Shown here one piece after another: positions 19,178 to 28,152 of a stretch of DNA of 64,000 nucleotides. The stretch comes from Flavivirga rizhaonensis (lineage in GTDB: Bacteria; Bacteroidota; Bacteroidia; Flavobacteriales; Flavobacteriaceae): assembly GCF_004791695.1 (NCBI RefSeq), contig NZ_SRSO01000002.1, forward strand, positions 1 through 64,000. Reading direction: 5' to 3'. Positions within the stretch are counted from its first letter, which is position 1; each line of letters starts with the position of its first letter. The position numbers and the translations under genes were made by a program. The notes under the pieces are model-generated. The model was given only the letters and a program-made list of their open reading frames with translations. It was not told where the DNA came from and made no database searches.

Positions 19178-19207
19178 TTGCAAGTTTAAATTTTATGTTT
19201 ATATTTG
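19178..19207 (+). promoter_or_regulatory. Proximal promoter P2 of tRNA-Glu/rpsT
   Basis: TTG at 19178-19180, a 19-nt spacer and TATATTTG at 19200-19207. The predicted start is about 10 nt before the tRNA. It has exactly the same spacing as P1, 67 nt upstream. Confidence 0.7.
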
Positions 19208-19225
19208 CGCACTCAAAAAACAAAT

Positions 19226-19297
19226 GGCCCGTTCGTCTATCGGCTAGGACGCCAGGTTTTCATCCTGGTAAGAGGGGTTCGATTCCCCTACGGGCTA
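19226..19297 (+). tRNA. tRNA-Glu (anticodon TTC)
   Basis: A 72-nt cloverleaf: acceptor GGCCCGT/ACGGGCT, D arm GTCT/GGAC, anticodon stem CCAGG/CCTGG with loop TTTTCAT (anticodon TTC), and T arm AGGGG TTCGATT CCCCT. No CCA is encoded. The first acceptor pair is G-T. rpsT follows 27 bp later and is probably on the same transcript. Confidence 0.96.
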
Positions 19298-19324
19298 CAA
19301 TATTTTAATAATAAGAAAGAACAA

Positions 19325-19576
19325 ATGGCAAATCATAAGTCAGCGTTAAAAAGAATTAGAAGTAACGAATCTAAGCGTTTATTAAACAAGTATCAGCACA
19401 AGACGACTCGTAATGCTATCAAGAAATTACGTGAGTTAACTGATAAGAAAGAAGCCGAAGCTTTATTTCCTTCAATAGTATCTATGTTAGATAAATTGGC
19501 TAAGAAAAATGTTATTCATGCTAATAAAGCTGCAAACCTTAAATCGGGTTTAGCTAAACATGTTGCTGCACTTTAA
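19325..19576 (+). CDS. rpsT: 30S ribosomal protein S20
   Basis: An 83-residue basic protein that binds 16S rRNA. It starts [19 protein letters not shown] and ends GLAKHVAAL, the usual S20 shape of three long helices. The frame is open further upstream, but that part would cover tRNA-Glu, so ATG 19325 is the start. A terminator follows at 19603. Confidence 0.96.
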   Translation: MANHKSALKRIRSNESKRLLNKYQHKTTRNAIKKLRELTDKKEAEALFPSIVSMLDKLAKKNVIHANKAANLKSGLAKHVAAL

Positions 19577-19602
19577 TTACGGTTTAAAGTTTAAAATATT
19601 TG

Positions 19603-19631
19603 AAGCTTCTCAGAAATGAGAGGCTTTTTTT
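19603..19631 (+). terminator. Intrinsic terminator after rpsT
   Basis: AAGCTTCTCA, a GAAA loop and TGAGAGGCTT form a stable stem followed by a T run. Confidence 0.85.
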
Positions 19632-19781
19632 ATGATTTTCTTGTGCAGTTTTTATATATGAAATAAATCTTTAAAACTGTTTCAATTTAAAGAAGTAAAA
19701 TCTAAGAAAAAAAATCGTATTTGATTTCTAAAAATATAAATTTGCAATTGTAACTAGTTAATTAATCAAATAATTAAACCT

Positions 19782-20144
19782 TTGGAAAATAAAAAAGCAA
19801 TAGAATTAATCGACAAGATTCTAGGGAACCTAGATAAAACAGGTATCGATACAGAGACGTTAATCGAAGACATAAAAGAATTAAGAACGTATGCTTTAGA
19901 AGAGCAAATTCCTTTAGTGGTAAAGGTGCTTAGGCTTACCTATGAACACATAGAAAGCAACAATTCGTTTCTTATACCTATTCTTGACGACGAACCTACA
20001 GACGAAGAAGGGGCTATTGAAGAGAAGGAAGAAGCTTCTCCTGTTGAAAGCCTTAAATATTTAATATCTCTTATGAAGAACCTTAATAACAAAATAAATA
20101 TATCTGACTTAAAGGAATATAGAGATCTTTTAACGAATTATTAA
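19782..20144 (+). CDS. Conserved hypothetical helical acidic protein
   Basis: A 120-residue acidic, mainly helical protein beginning at TTG 19782 (MENKKAIELIDKILGNLDK); no in-frame ATG exists near it. Residues ~70-85 are a Glu-rich linker between two helical parts. I do not recognise a family with a known role. A TAAATTTG -7 box at 19737-19744 and a terminator at 20172 make it a single-gene unit. Confidence 0.7.
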   Translation: MENKKAIELIDKILGNLDKTGIDTETLIEDIKELRTYALEEQIPLVVKVLRLTYEHIESNNSFLIPILDDEPTDEEGAIEEKEEASPVESLKYLISLMKNLNNKINISDLKEYRDLLTNY

Positions 20145-20171
20145 TAATAAGATACTTTTCGAAATAATATA

Positions 20172-20206
20172 AACAAGCCTTGACATATAACTGTTAAGGC
20201 TTGTTT
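20172..20206. terminator. Terminator after the 19.8-kb gene, possibly bidirectional
   Basis: AACAAGCCTT and AAGGCTTGTT arms (10 bp) enclose a loop that can pair further (GAC/GTT), followed by T-rich sequence on the plus strand. Confidence 0.75.
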
Positions 20207-20266
20207 ATAAATATGTTTCATTAAAGTGATCGCTTAGTAGGGGAAGAACGCTTTTTAAAGTTGTAT

Positions 20267-20878
20267 TTAATTTTCTTCAATAGTTCTAAAGGTTAAATTT
20301 ATTCTGGGCGTATGTATTAACTTGGTTGGAGGCAATCGATGTAACCAATGGGTCTGGGTGGTATCTTTCATTATCAGCAGACTGCCGTGTTCTAATAATA
20401 TGCTAATTTTTTCTTTGGTCTCTTTATGTTTAAAAGCAAATTTTCTTTCTGCTCCCAGAGTCAATGATGCGATAGCTCCATTTTTCTTTAAATCTTTTTC
20501 ACCATCGCTATGCCAAGCCATACCTTCGTTACCATTGTGGTATAGGTTTAACAAACAAGAATTAAACGTTTCACCAGTTTTGTACTCTACTTTCGTTTTT
20601 AATTCTAATAGTTCCTTAGTCCAGTTTAATGCTAGTTTAGTGGTTTTGGAATAAGTATACTCAAAAGGTTTTTCTCCATACCAAGCTACTTTTCGTTTGG
20701 TAATTATTTTTTTTCCAAAGATGATGGCTTCATCATTTCTCCATTCAATAGTATCTAACAATGTTTTAAAAAAATAATCTGCTTCTTTGTCATTTAGCAA
20801 CTTTCCAAAATAATTTACAGTCCCATCCTTTGGAAGCAAGTTTTTTGTTGCATCTATTTTTGCTTCAAACAATTTCAT
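20267..20878 (-). CDS. alkB: AlkB-type 2-oxoglutarate/Fe(II) dioxygenase
   Basis: A 203-residue DNA/RNA alkylation-repair dioxygenase that removes 1-methyladenine and 3-methylcytosine oxidatively. The iron facial triad is visible as AWHSDGE (His, Asp) and HWLHRLP (distal His), and the 2-oxoglutarate-binding Arg as PRINLTFR. An N-terminal nucleotide-recognition lid with RKVAWYG is present. The small Ada-like gene upstream overlaps its start by 14 bp, indicating translational coupling in a repair operon with the Ogt-like gene at 21305-22147. Confidence 0.93.
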   Translation of the reverse strand: MKLFEAKIDATKNLLPKDGTVNYFGKLLNDKEADYFFKTLLDTIEWRNDEAIIFGKKIITKRKVAWYGEKPFEYTYSKTTKLALNWTKELLELKTKVEYKTGETFNSCLLNLYHNGNEGMAWHSDGEKDLKKNGAIASLTLGAERKFAFKHKETKEKISILLEHGSLLIMKDTTQTHWLHRLPPTKLIHTPRINLTFRTIEEN

Positions 20879-21110
20879 TTTTCCACTTTTTATAGTCTTC
20901 CTTCATACAATGTCCACAAGGGCGAAAGTTATTTTTTAATGCTTCTTTTACAGTTGAGAAAAATACGCGGTTTTCTTGTTTCATTCTTTTACCAGATTTA
21001 CAATTTAATTTACCATAAATTTTTAAATTATTATTACCAGCAAAGCGGATTTGTTTCGTTTTTATTTTTGTTTTCAAATCGGTTTTTGAAATGTTGTTAT
21101 GCATTATCAT
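20865..21110 (-). CDS. Small Ada-type metal-binding protein
   Basis: An 81-residue stand-alone version of the Ada N-terminal zinc domain, ending FRPCGHCMKEDYKKWK. In Ada four Cys bind zinc and one accepts methyl from phosphotriesters. Here the last two (PCGHC) are present, but the first pair is LNCKSGKRM with only one Cys, so methyl-acceptor and zinc chemistry may be altered. The gene overlaps alkB by 14 bp. Translation could start at either 21110 or 21104. Confidence 0.7.
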   Translation of the reverse strand: MIMHNNISKTDLKTKIKTKQIRFAGNNNLKIYGKLNCKSGKRMKQENRVFFSTVKEALKNNFRPCGHCMKEDYKKWKNEIV

Positions 21111-21113
21111 TAA

Positions 21114-21245
21114 TTAACTAATTGCATCATGAAAAATAATTCCTAAGGTATGCCTTTCTCCACTATGTAATTCGCTTACGCCGTGTTTCATATTTACTCT
21201 GTAATAACCTTTTGTACCTTTTACTGGTCTAATACCAATTCTCAT
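21114..21245 (-). pseudogene. C-terminal remnant of a 2OG-Fe(II) oxygenase
   Basis: A 43-codon frame encodes YYRVNMKHGVSELHSGERHT followed by LGIIFHDAIS. This is the C-terminal RHGV-S-x-x-SGERHTLGIIFHDA pattern of a 2-oxoglutarate/Fe(II) oxygenase, including the Arg that would bind 2-oxoglutarate. The N-terminal iron-binding half is missing. Another frame just upstream (ending FIKAISNENWY) stops in this segment. The position between the Ogt-like gene and the Ada-like/alkB pair suggests a third repair-associated oxygenase that has been deleted. The family call rests on short similarity. Confidence 0.5.
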
Positions 21246-21304
21246 TAGAAATAGCCTTAATAAAACACCCTTTTTCGCCTTCTACTTCAATAGAAAAAAA
21301 ACCG

Positions 21305-22147
21305 TTATTTCTTTATTTTGGCAGCTTCCCATCCAATTATTGCAGATTTTCGTGTATGCCCCCACATATAGCCTCCAATGTCTCCAGTGGATTTTATGAC
21401 ACGATGACAAGGAATAATAAATGCTACAGGGTTATTCCCAATAGCTGTTCCTATAGCTCTAGAGGCTTTAGGGCTGCCTATTTCTTTTGCAATAGAACCA
21501 TATGTAGATAAATTACCCATTGGTATTTTTAAAAGAGTTTCCCATACTTTTAATTGAAAAGGTGTGCCATTTAGGTGTAGTTTTATCTGGTTGAGTTTGC
21601 TCCAATCATTTTGAAAAATAAACAAAGCATTTTGTTGTGTAATATCAACAACTTGATTGTAACTGGCCTTTGGGAAATCATTCTTTAGTTTTAATAATGC
21701 GTCTCTTTTATCTTCAAAAAAAGCCATATAACAAATTCCTTTTTTAGTAGATGCCACAATAATATTTCCAAATGGACTTTCGGCAAAGCTATAGTTTATG
21801 GAAAGGTTTTCGCCTCCATTTTTAAATTCACCAGGTGTCATCCCCTCAATATTAATAAACAAATCGTGTAAACGACTAGTTCCTGAAAAACCAGTTTGGT
21901 ATGCAACATCAAATAATGAGGCTTGCTTGTCTTTTAATAATTGTTTGGCATACTTAATACTAATGAATTGCATAAACTTTTTAGGGCTTACGCCTGCCCA
22001 ATCCGTAAATAAGCGTTGGAAATGATATGGACTTAAATGTACATTTTCCGCAATATCGTTTAAAGAGGGCTGCTTTTTAAAATTTGATCTGATATAATCA
22101 ATTGCTTTTGCAATTCGATTATAGTTAATTTGTTCTTGCTCAGTCAT
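21305..22147 (-). CDS. AraC-type HTH fused to methylated-DNA--protein-cysteine methyltransferase
   Basis: A 280-residue protein. Residues ~8-105 are an AraC-type double HTH (AENVHLSPYHFQRLF, QTGFSGTSRLHDLF) and ~115-275 an Ogt-like suicide methyltransferase with the active-site PCHRVIKSTG. It corresponds to Ada without the N-terminal zinc domain, which may be supplied in part by the small Ada-like protein nearby. It should remove O6-methylguanine and may activate the repair cluster. ATG 22147. Confidence 0.92.
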   Translation of the reverse strand: MTEQEQINYNRIAKAIDYIRSNFKKQPSLNDIAENVHLSPYHFQRLFTDWAGVSPKKFMQFISIKYAKQLLKDKQASLFDVAYQTGFSGTSRLHDLFINIEGMTPGEFKNGGENLSINYSFAESPFGNIIVASTKKGICYMAFFEDKRDALLKLKNDFPKASYNQVVDITQQNALFIFQNDWSKLNQIKLHLNGTPFQLKVWETLLKIPMGNLSTYGSIAKEIGSPKASRAIGTAIGNNPVAFIIPCHRVIKSTGDIGGYMWGHTRKSAIIGWEAAKIKK

Positions 22148-22283
22148 TTTTTTGAGTTTTATGATATAAAAGTATCACACCTCTCATACTTGTAAAACCT
22201 GATTCTTGCTAACTGTTATCTCTGTAAACAAGCTTATAAATAGTATGTGTGATACATAAAGTTTATAAAAAACCTTTAGGCAT

Positions 22284-22320
22284 AAAAAAAGCCTTAACTA
22301 GTAATACGTTAAGGCTTTTT
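22284..22320. terminator. Bidirectional terminator between rho and the ada-like gene
   Basis: AAAAAGCCTTAAC and GTTAAGGCTTTTT form a 13-bp perfect stem with an A run on one side and a T run on the other. It can serve rho on the minus strand. Any plus-strand use is incidental. Confidence 0.85.
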
Positions 22321-22345
22321 AAATTTAGTTTATTTATAAGTGGGT

Positions 22346-24004
22346 TTACCCATTCATAGATATTAAAAATTCTTCGTTGTTTCGTGTTTGTTTGAAACGA
22401 TCATTAATGAATTCCATAGCCTCAACAGGGTTCATGTCTGCTAGGTATTTACGCATTACCCACATACGCTGAATTGTGTTTTCGTCAAGTAATATGTCAT
22501 CACGACGTGTACTTGATGACGTAAGGTCGATAGCTGGGAAAATTCTACGGTTAGAAATTTTTCTATCTAACTGTAATTCCATGTTACCAGTTCCTTTAAA
22601 TTCTTCGAAGATTACTTCGTCCATTTTAGAACCGGTTTCAGTTAATGCGGTAGCAATAATAGTTAACGAACCTCCATTTTCGATATTTCTGGCAGCACCA
22701 AAGAAACGTTTTGGTTTGTGAAGTGCATTTGCGTCTACACCACCACTTAATATTTTACCAGATGCTGGTTGCACTGTATTGTAAGCTCTTGCTAAACGTG
22801 TTATAGAATCTAAAAGAATTACAACATCATGGCCACATTCAACCAATCTTTTAGCTTTTTCTAATACGATGTTCGCAATTTTCACATGCTCGTGAGCTTC
22901 TTTATCGAAGGTTGAAGCAATAACTTCACCACGTACATTACGCTGCATATCTGTTACTTCCTCTGGGCGTTCATCAATTAGTAAAATCATTTGATATACT
23001 TCAGGATGGTTTGCTGCTATAGCATTTGCAACGTCCTTTAATAACATGGTTTTACCAGTTTTCGGTTGTGATACAATCATACCACGTTGTCCTTTTCCTA
23101 TTGGAGAGAACAAATCCATTATTCTGGTAGAAATAGTGCTTTGTTTTTCAGCGATATCGAATTTCTCTTGTGGAAATAATGGTGTTAAATGCTCAAAAGA
23201 AACTCTATCTCTAACAACATTAGGGTTTTGACCATTAATTTTACTTACCTTAATTAATGGAAAATATTTTTCGCCTTCTTTTGGAGGTCTTACATGACCA
23301 AGTACTGTATCTCCGGTTTTTAGACCAAATAATCTAATTTGCGATTGAGAAACATAAATATCGTCAGGTGATGATAGATAATTATAGTCTGAAGAGCGTA
23401 AGAAGCCATATCCATCCTGCATAATATCTAAAACACCTTCACTTTCTATAATAGCATCAAATTCAAAATCTGGTTCTCTATAACGATTTCTACCATCTTT
23501 ATTACCAGAGTCAACATTACCATTCTTTTGGTTTCTATGTTGATTTTTTTGTTGATTGTTATCGCGTCTCTGATGAGGCTTTTGTTGGTTGTCGTTTTGA
23601 TTTTTTTGTTTAGGCTTGTTGTCCTGTCTTTGCTCTTCCTTATTCTGTTTATTGACAGGGGGGGTAGGAGGAGTGTTAACTTTTTCAGCAGCTTTAGGAG
23701 CTTCCTCTTTTTTGTCAACTGGAGCTTTTTCTTCATTCTTGGCAGGTGTACTTTTAGTAGGCTTTTGAACACGCTGTCTAGGTTTTCTTGCTGGTTTGAC
23801 TGGCTTGCTTTCTGTTTTATTATCTGTTGTTTCGGTTGGAGCAACAACAGCTTTAACTGCTTTTGGATCGGCAGCTTGTTGATCTAATATTTGATAAACC
23901 AGATCTAATTTTTTTAAAGAACGATATTTGGGGACGCTCAATTTTTTTGCAATCTCTTGTAAATCAGAGAGTTTTTTTTCTTTTAATTGTGAAATTTCAA
24001 ACAT
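22346..24004 (-). CDS. rho: Transcription termination factor Rho with a long disordered insert
   Basis: A 552-residue hexameric RNA-dependent ATPase that ends transcription. Rho_N is at residues ~1-45, the RNA-binding OB domain at ~185-255, Walker A (QPKTGKT) near 320, and the Q and R loops are in the C-terminal RecA-like domain ([24 protein letters not shown]). Between Rho_N and the OB domain lie ~135 residues of Lys/Pro/Gln/Asn/Asp-rich low-complexity sequence. Bacteroidota Rho proteins carry such inserts, and in Bacteroides the insert has been linked to phase separation. Its role here is inferred. Confidence 0.96.
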   Translation of the reverse strand: MFEISQLKEKKLSDLQEIAKKLSVPKYRSLKKLDLVYQILDQQAADPKAVKAVVAPTETTDNKTESKPVKPARKPRQRVQKPTKSTPAKNEEKAPVDKKEEAPKAAEKVNTPPTPPVNKQNKEEQRQDNKPKQKNQNDNQQKPHQRRDNNQQKNQHRNQKNGNVDSGNKDGRNRYREPDFEFDAIIESEGVLDIMQDGYGFLRSSDYNYLSSPDDIYVSQSQIRLFGLKTGDTVLGHVRPPKEGEKYFPLIKVSKINGQNPNVVRDRVSFEHLTPLFPQEKFDIAEKQSTISTRIMDLFSPIGKGQRGMIVSQPKTGKTMLLKDVANAIAANHPEVYQMILLIDERPEEVTDMQRNVRGEVIASTFDKEAHEHVKIANIVLEKAKRLVECGHDVVILLDSITRLARAYNTVQPASGKILSGGVDANALHKPKRFFGAARNIENGGSLTIIATALTETGSKMDEVIFEEFKGTGNMELQLDRKISNRRIFPAIDLTSSSTRRDDILLDENTIQRMWVMRKYLADMNPVEAMEFINDRFKQTRNNEEFLISMNG

Positions 24005-24184
24005 TTATGCTTAATTGAATATGATATGTGATATTTTTTATTTGAATATAAACTTTGAGTAATTCTGAAAAATGATTTCTTAACCTGAAGAATTAACCAC
24101 TTGTAATAGCGGTTGTTGAGAATTATTACTGCAATTATACAACTTTATTTTAAGATTTAAAGGGATTTTTATAAAAGAAACTAT

Positions 24185-24192
24185 TATTTTTG
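24185..24192 (+). promoter_or_regulatory. -7 box for the DUF4293 gene
   Basis: TATTTTTG lies 23 nt before the ATG at 24215, giving a very short leader. Confidence 0.45.
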
Positions 24193-24214
24193 CTTTCTAG
24201 TTTTGTAAAACAAT

Positions 24215-24625
24215 ATGTTACAGCGTATTCAAACCATCTATCTTTTAATAGCAGCAGGCGTTTCTGCGGGTTTAATTTTTGTATTTCATTTATGGATTAC
24301 AAATGAGAATATTAGTGTGTTTGCTAAAGACGAAACCTTATATTTAGGACTGTTTTTAGGCTCTGCGATATTGTCTTTAATTACTATTTTTATGTACAAA
24401 AATAGGAAGTCTCAATTTGTTTTGGGACGACTTAACATCATATTAAACTTTATTTTACTAGGATTTTTTGTATATCAATCTCTAAATATATCTGGAGAGA
24501 CGGCGGTTTCTGAGAAAGGTATTGGGATGCTTCTTCCTATTGTTTCTATCGTGTTTTTGGCATTAGCCAATAAGGCCATCAAAAAAGATGAAGATCTTGT
24601 AAAATCTGTAGATCGATTACGATAA
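24215..24625 (+). CDS. DUF4293 four-helix membrane protein
   Basis: A 136-residue integral membrane protein with four predicted transmembrane helices (about 5-27, 42-62, 72-92 and 105-122). It begins MLQRIQTIYLLIAAGVSAGL as in the DUF4293 family of Bacteroidota. Function unknown. It is divergent from rho, and a strong terminator follows. Confidence 0.88.
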   Translation: MLQRIQTIYLLIAAGVSAGLIFVFHLWITNENISVFAKDETLYLGLFLGSAILSLITIFMYKNRKSQFVLGRLNIILNFILLGFFVYQSLNISGETAVSEKGIGMLLPIVSIVFLALANKAIKKDEDLVKSVDRLR

Positions 24626-24654
24626 ACCTAACATCTTAGTAGTATTAGTGCGTT

Positions 24655-24687
24655 AAAACCCAAAGTGAAAGCTTTGGGTTTTTTTAA
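24655..24687 (+). terminator. Intrinsic terminator after the DUF4293 gene
   Basis: AAAACCCAAAG and CTTTGGGTTTT arms around a short loop, followed by a run of Ts. Confidence 0.88.
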
Positions 24688-24691
24688 TAAG

Positions 24692-24816
24692 CCTCCCTTA
24701 ATCCCTCCAAAGGAAGGAAACACTCAACTCTATATAAAAATATGTAAAATATAAGTGAAACATTATATGTCGGAACAGTGGGGTAGTCCTTCCCTTTGGG
24801 AAAGATTTAGGAAGGT
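24692..24816. repeat. Imperfect palindromic dispersed repeat
   Basis: CCTCCCTTAATCCCTCC...GGAAGGA at the left and TCCTTCCC...GATTTAGGAAGG at the right are inverted relative to each other. It resembles other flavobacterial intergenic repeats and has no gene. Confidence 0.5.
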
Positions 24817-24817
24817 T

Positions 24818-25312
24818 TTAACGTTTATTAAACTCGATGACTTCTAAGTTGTCAATTTTGCTACCGTCAATAGTAAAGCGCAGCATGGTACGCGTTTTAT
24901 GAAACCCATGTTTACCAACAGCACCAGGATTCATGTGTAACAAATGTAGTTTTTTGTCAGGCATCACTTTTAAAATATGTGAATGTCCACAAATAAAAAG
25001 TTTAGGAGGATTTTGTTTTATTTCCTCTCGAACTCTCATATTATAGGCATTTGGATATCCACCAATATGGGTTATCCAAACATCAACATCTTCACACATA
25101 AAACGATTGTTTTCTGGAAATTCCACTCTCACTTTATTATCATCAATATTACCAAAAACAGCACGTAAGGGTTTTAGTTTTTTAATAGCATCCGTTACTT
25201 TTAAATCTCCAATATCGCCTGCATGCCATACTTCATCCGCTTGTTTTACATATTTTAAAATATCGTTATCAATGTAACTGTGTGTATCAGAGAGTAATAG
25301 TATTTTTGTCAT
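24818..25312 (-). CDS. YfcE/MJ0936-type metallophosphoesterase
   Basis: A 164-residue calcineurin-like phosphodiesterase. The metal-site motifs are LLSDTHSYID (D-x-H), WHAGDIGD (GD), FGNIDD (GN-D), THIGG and CGHSHILKV (GH-x-H). Such small enzymes hydrolyse phosphodiester substrates that are mostly undetermined. It is a single-gene unit. Confidence 0.9.
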   Translation of the reverse strand: MTKILLLSDTHSYIDNDILKYVKQADEVWHAGDIGDLKVTDAIKKLKPLRAVFGNIDDNKVRVEFPENNRFMCEDVDVWITHIGGYPNAYNMRVREEIKQNPPKLFICGHSHILKVMPDKKLHLLHMNPGAVGKHGFHKTRTMLRFTIDGSKIDNLEVIEFNKR

Positions 25313-25530
25313 GGTATTTTGGAGAAAATAATTTGTTTTTCAGTTGTAAAGCTTTTGCAAATATAGTTATAGCTTGGCTTCTAACTTAAATTTAATAATC
25401 TTTAACCGAACGACAATCTTTATTAAAAATAAATGGAACAAATCTATTCTCTTATAGTGTAGCATTCTTGCTTCTTCTATTTTTAATATATAATTTAGGT
25501 TCCTGTCTTCTCAGGAATAACAAAACTATC

Positions 25531-25538
25531 TATCTTTG
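25531..25538 (+). promoter_or_regulatory. -7 box for truA
   Basis: TATCTTTG, 37 nt before the TTG start of truA. It is preceded by a small GTTCCTG/CAGGAAT palindrome (25499-25520). Confidence 0.5.
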
Positions 25539-25575
25539 CACAGCATAAATTATTTAACAAAAGTATTAAATCAGA

Positions 25576-26325
25576 TTGAGGTATTTTATAGAACTTTCTT
25601 ATAATGGTGCTGCGTATCATGGCTGGCAAAATCAGCCTAACGATATATCAGTACAAGAAGCTGTTGAAAAAGCGCTATCCGTTCTTTTAAAAGAAACTAT
25701 CTCAATTATGGGAGCCGGGCGTACAGATACTGGTGTACACGCATCTCAAATGTTTGCTCATTTTGATACTCATGTTATTTTTAACAAAGTGAATGTAGTT
25801 TATAAATTGAATTCCTATTTACCAAAAGATATTGCGATTCGTAATATTTTTAAAGTAAAAAGAGAGGCGCATGCTCGTTTTGATGCAAAAAGCAGAACTT
25901 ATTTATATAGAATAGCACTAAAAAAGGATGTGTTTTCGTTTGATAATAGTTTTTATGTGAAGCAGGATCTGAATGTTGAAAAAATGAATGAAGCTTCAGA
26001 GCTTTTATTTAGGTATAAAGATTTTCAATGCTTTTCAAAAAGTAATACCGATGTAAAAACGTATTATTGCGATATCATGAAAGCAAAATGGACTATAGAA
26101 AATAATGAACTTCATTTTGTGATAAAAGCTGATAGATTTTTACGTAACATGGTACGTGCCATTGTCGGAACTATGATTAATATTGGTTTGGGAAAAATTG
26201 ATATTGAAGATTTACATACCATTATAAAGTCTAAAAATAGAAGTGAAGCTGGATTTTCTGTTCCTGCACACGGATTATATTTAACAGAAGTAGAATATCC
26301 TAACGATATAAAGATACATGAGTAA
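25576..26325 (+). CDS. truA: tRNA pseudouridine(38-40) synthase TruA
   Basis: A 249-residue enzyme isomerising uridines 38-40 in the anticodon arm. The catalytic Asp51 lies in GAGRTDTGVHA. RFDAKSRTYLYRI and FLRNMVRAIVGTMINIG complete the TruA fold. Translation starts at TTG 25576 (MRYFIELSYNGAAYHGWQ), the conserved family start. It overlaps the following ABC exporter gene by 8 bp, so the two are coupled. Confidence 0.94.
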   Translation: MRYFIELSYNGAAYHGWQNQPNDISVQEAVEKALSVLLKETISIMGAGRTDTGVHASQMFAHFDTHVIFNKVNVVYKLNSYLPKDIAIRNIFKVKREAHARFDAKSRTYLYRIALKKDVFSFDNSFYVKQDLNVEKMNEASELLFRYKDFQCFSKSNTDVKTYYCDIMKAKWTIENNELHFVIKADRFLRNMVRAIVGTMINIGLGKIDIEDLHTIIKSKNRSEAGFSVPAHGLYLTEVEYPNDIKIHE

Positions 26326-28084
26326 AAAACAAGAGAAAATATTTGACGTTACCTTGTTTAAACGTCTTTTCCAATATATAAAGCCTTATAAATTTGTGTT
26401 TTTAGGATTGGTGCTTTTGGTTATTCTATTGGCTGTTTTTAGTGCTGCTACACCTCGCGTTACTCAGTATGCCATTGATGATAGTATTACTGGAAAGAAT
26501 GATAAAGATTTTCTCTTTTACATTACAATCATGTTTGTCATTTTAATTTTGCAAACCGTATTTCAATTAACCTTTATTTATTTTGCGGCTTGGTTGGGGC
26601 AAAGTCTGGTAGTAGATGTACGTATCAAATTATTTGATCACTTACTACGTTTTAAAATGAAGTATTATGATAATTCTTCAGTAGGTGTCCTTATTACGAG
26701 AGCTGTAACCGATATGGAACGCATCGCCGATATTTTTGGTCAGGGGTTATTTATGATCTTTAGAGATTTACTTACCATGGTTGCCGTTTTTGGTATTATG
26801 GTTTACACCAATTGGCGACTGAGTTTAATTGTGTTTATTATGTTGCCTATATTATTATATGCAACACGTATTTTTCAAAAGTATATGAAAAAAGCTTTTG
26901 AAGAAGTGAGAACTGAGGTTTCTAATTTAAATTCTTTTGTACAAGAACGGCTAACAGGAATGAAAATTCTGCAGTTGTTTACCCGTGAAGCTGTTGAATA
27001 TAGGAATTTTAAAAAAATAAATGAACGACACAAAAAAGGTTGGCTTAAAACCGTTTGGTATAACTCAATTTTCTTTCCTTTAGCAGATTTATCGTCATCA
27101 ATAACTATTGGTTTGGTAGCTTGGTATGGTGGGCTAAATGTTGTGCTAGAAGGCAAAGTTACCGAAGGCATTTTGGTTGCATTTATCATGTATATTCCTA
27201 TGCTATTTAGACCGTTGCGTCAAATAGCAGATAAGTTTAATACATTACAAATGGGCATGGTAGCTGCAACCAGAGTGTTTAAAGTTTTAGATACAACTTC
27301 TCAAATTGATGATACAGGAACACATATTGCAGAGCATTTTCAAGGTCATATAAAATTTGACAATGTATTTTTTAGTTATGTGGAAGATGAAACCGTTTTA
27401 AAGGGAATTTCTTTTGATGTGAATGCAGGTGAAACCGTTGCAATTGTTGGTGCAACTGGAGCAGGGAAATCCACTATTATTAATTTGTTAAATCGTTTTT
27501 ATGAAATTAATGACGGTGTTATTTATGTTGATGATATAGATATTAAACAAGTTACTTTAGAATCTTTACGTACTCAGATTGCTGTGGTATTACAAGATGT
27601 GTTTCTATTTGCCGATACCATTTTAAGTAATATTACATTAAATCATCCCGAAATTACTGAAGCTCAAGTTCAGCAAGCAGCAAAAGATATCGGGATTCAC
27701 GATTTTATAATGAGTTTACCAAATGGTTATCATTATAATGTAAAAGAGAGAGGTGTTATGCTATCCTCTGGTCAGAGGCAACTTATATCGTTTTTAAGAG
27801 CTTATGTAACGAATCCAAGTATTTTGGTGTTGGATGAGGCAACATCATCCGTTGATTCATATTCAGAACAACTTATCCAGAATGCTACAGATAAGATTAC
27901 CAAGGGTAGAACGTCAATAGTTATTGCTCATCGATTAGCAACCGTTAAAAAAGCTGATAAGATTATAGTAATGGATGCGGGTAATATTGTAGAACAAGGT
28001 ACCCACGATGAGTTGCTTAAAAAAGAAGGTGGCTATTATAAAAATTTATATGAAGTGCAGTTTTTACAGGAAGAAGTTATTTAG
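26318..28084 (+). CDS. MsbA-like ABC exporter (fused membrane and ATPase domains)
   Basis: A 588-residue half-transporter that would act as a homodimer in the inner membrane. Six transmembrane helices fill residues ~20-320. The nucleotide-binding domain has Walker A GATGAGKST, signature LSSGQRQL, Walker B ILVLDEATSSVD and the H-loop IVIAHRLAT. It is closest in layout to lipid/drug exporters (MsbA, LmrA); the substrate is unknown. It is co-transcribed with truA. Confidence 0.92.
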   Translation: MSKKQEKIFDVTLFKRLFQYIKPYKFVFLGLVLLVILLAVFSAATPRVTQYAIDDSITGKNDKDFLFYITIMFVILILQTVFQLTFIYFAAWLGQSLVVDVRIKLFDHLLRFKMKYYDNSSVGVLITRAVTDMERIADIFGQGLFMIFRDLLTMVAVFGIMVYTNWRLSLIVFIMLPILLYATRIFQKYMKKAFEEVRTEVSNLNSFVQERLTGMKILQLFTREAVEYRNFKKINERHKKGWLKTVWYNSIFFPLADLSSSITIGLVAWYGGLNVVLEGKVTEGILVAFIMYIPMLFRPLRQIADKFNTLQMGMVAATRVFKVLDTTSQIDDTGTHIAEHFQGHIKFDNVFFSYVEDETVLKGISFDVNAGETVAIVGATGAGKSTIINLLNRFYEINDGVIYVDDIDIKQVTLESLRTQIAVVLQDVFLFADTILSNITLNHPEITEAQVQQAAKDIGIHDFIMSLPNGYHYNVKERGVMLSSGQRQLISFLRAYVTNPSILVLDEATSSVDSYSEQLIQNATDKITKGRTSIVIAHRLATVKKADKIIVMDAGNIVEQGTHDELLKKEGGYYKNLYEVQFLQEEVI

Positions 28085-28152
28085 TTTTTGTACTTGTTTG
28101 GTTGCTTCTATGGCGGCTTTTTATAGCTTCTATAATCTCATCTTACATGGCA

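Noticed and set aside
19111..19308. 65-residue frame covering tRNA-Glu
   Set aside because: It overlaps the tRNA completely and has no independent support; the promoters there serve the tRNA.
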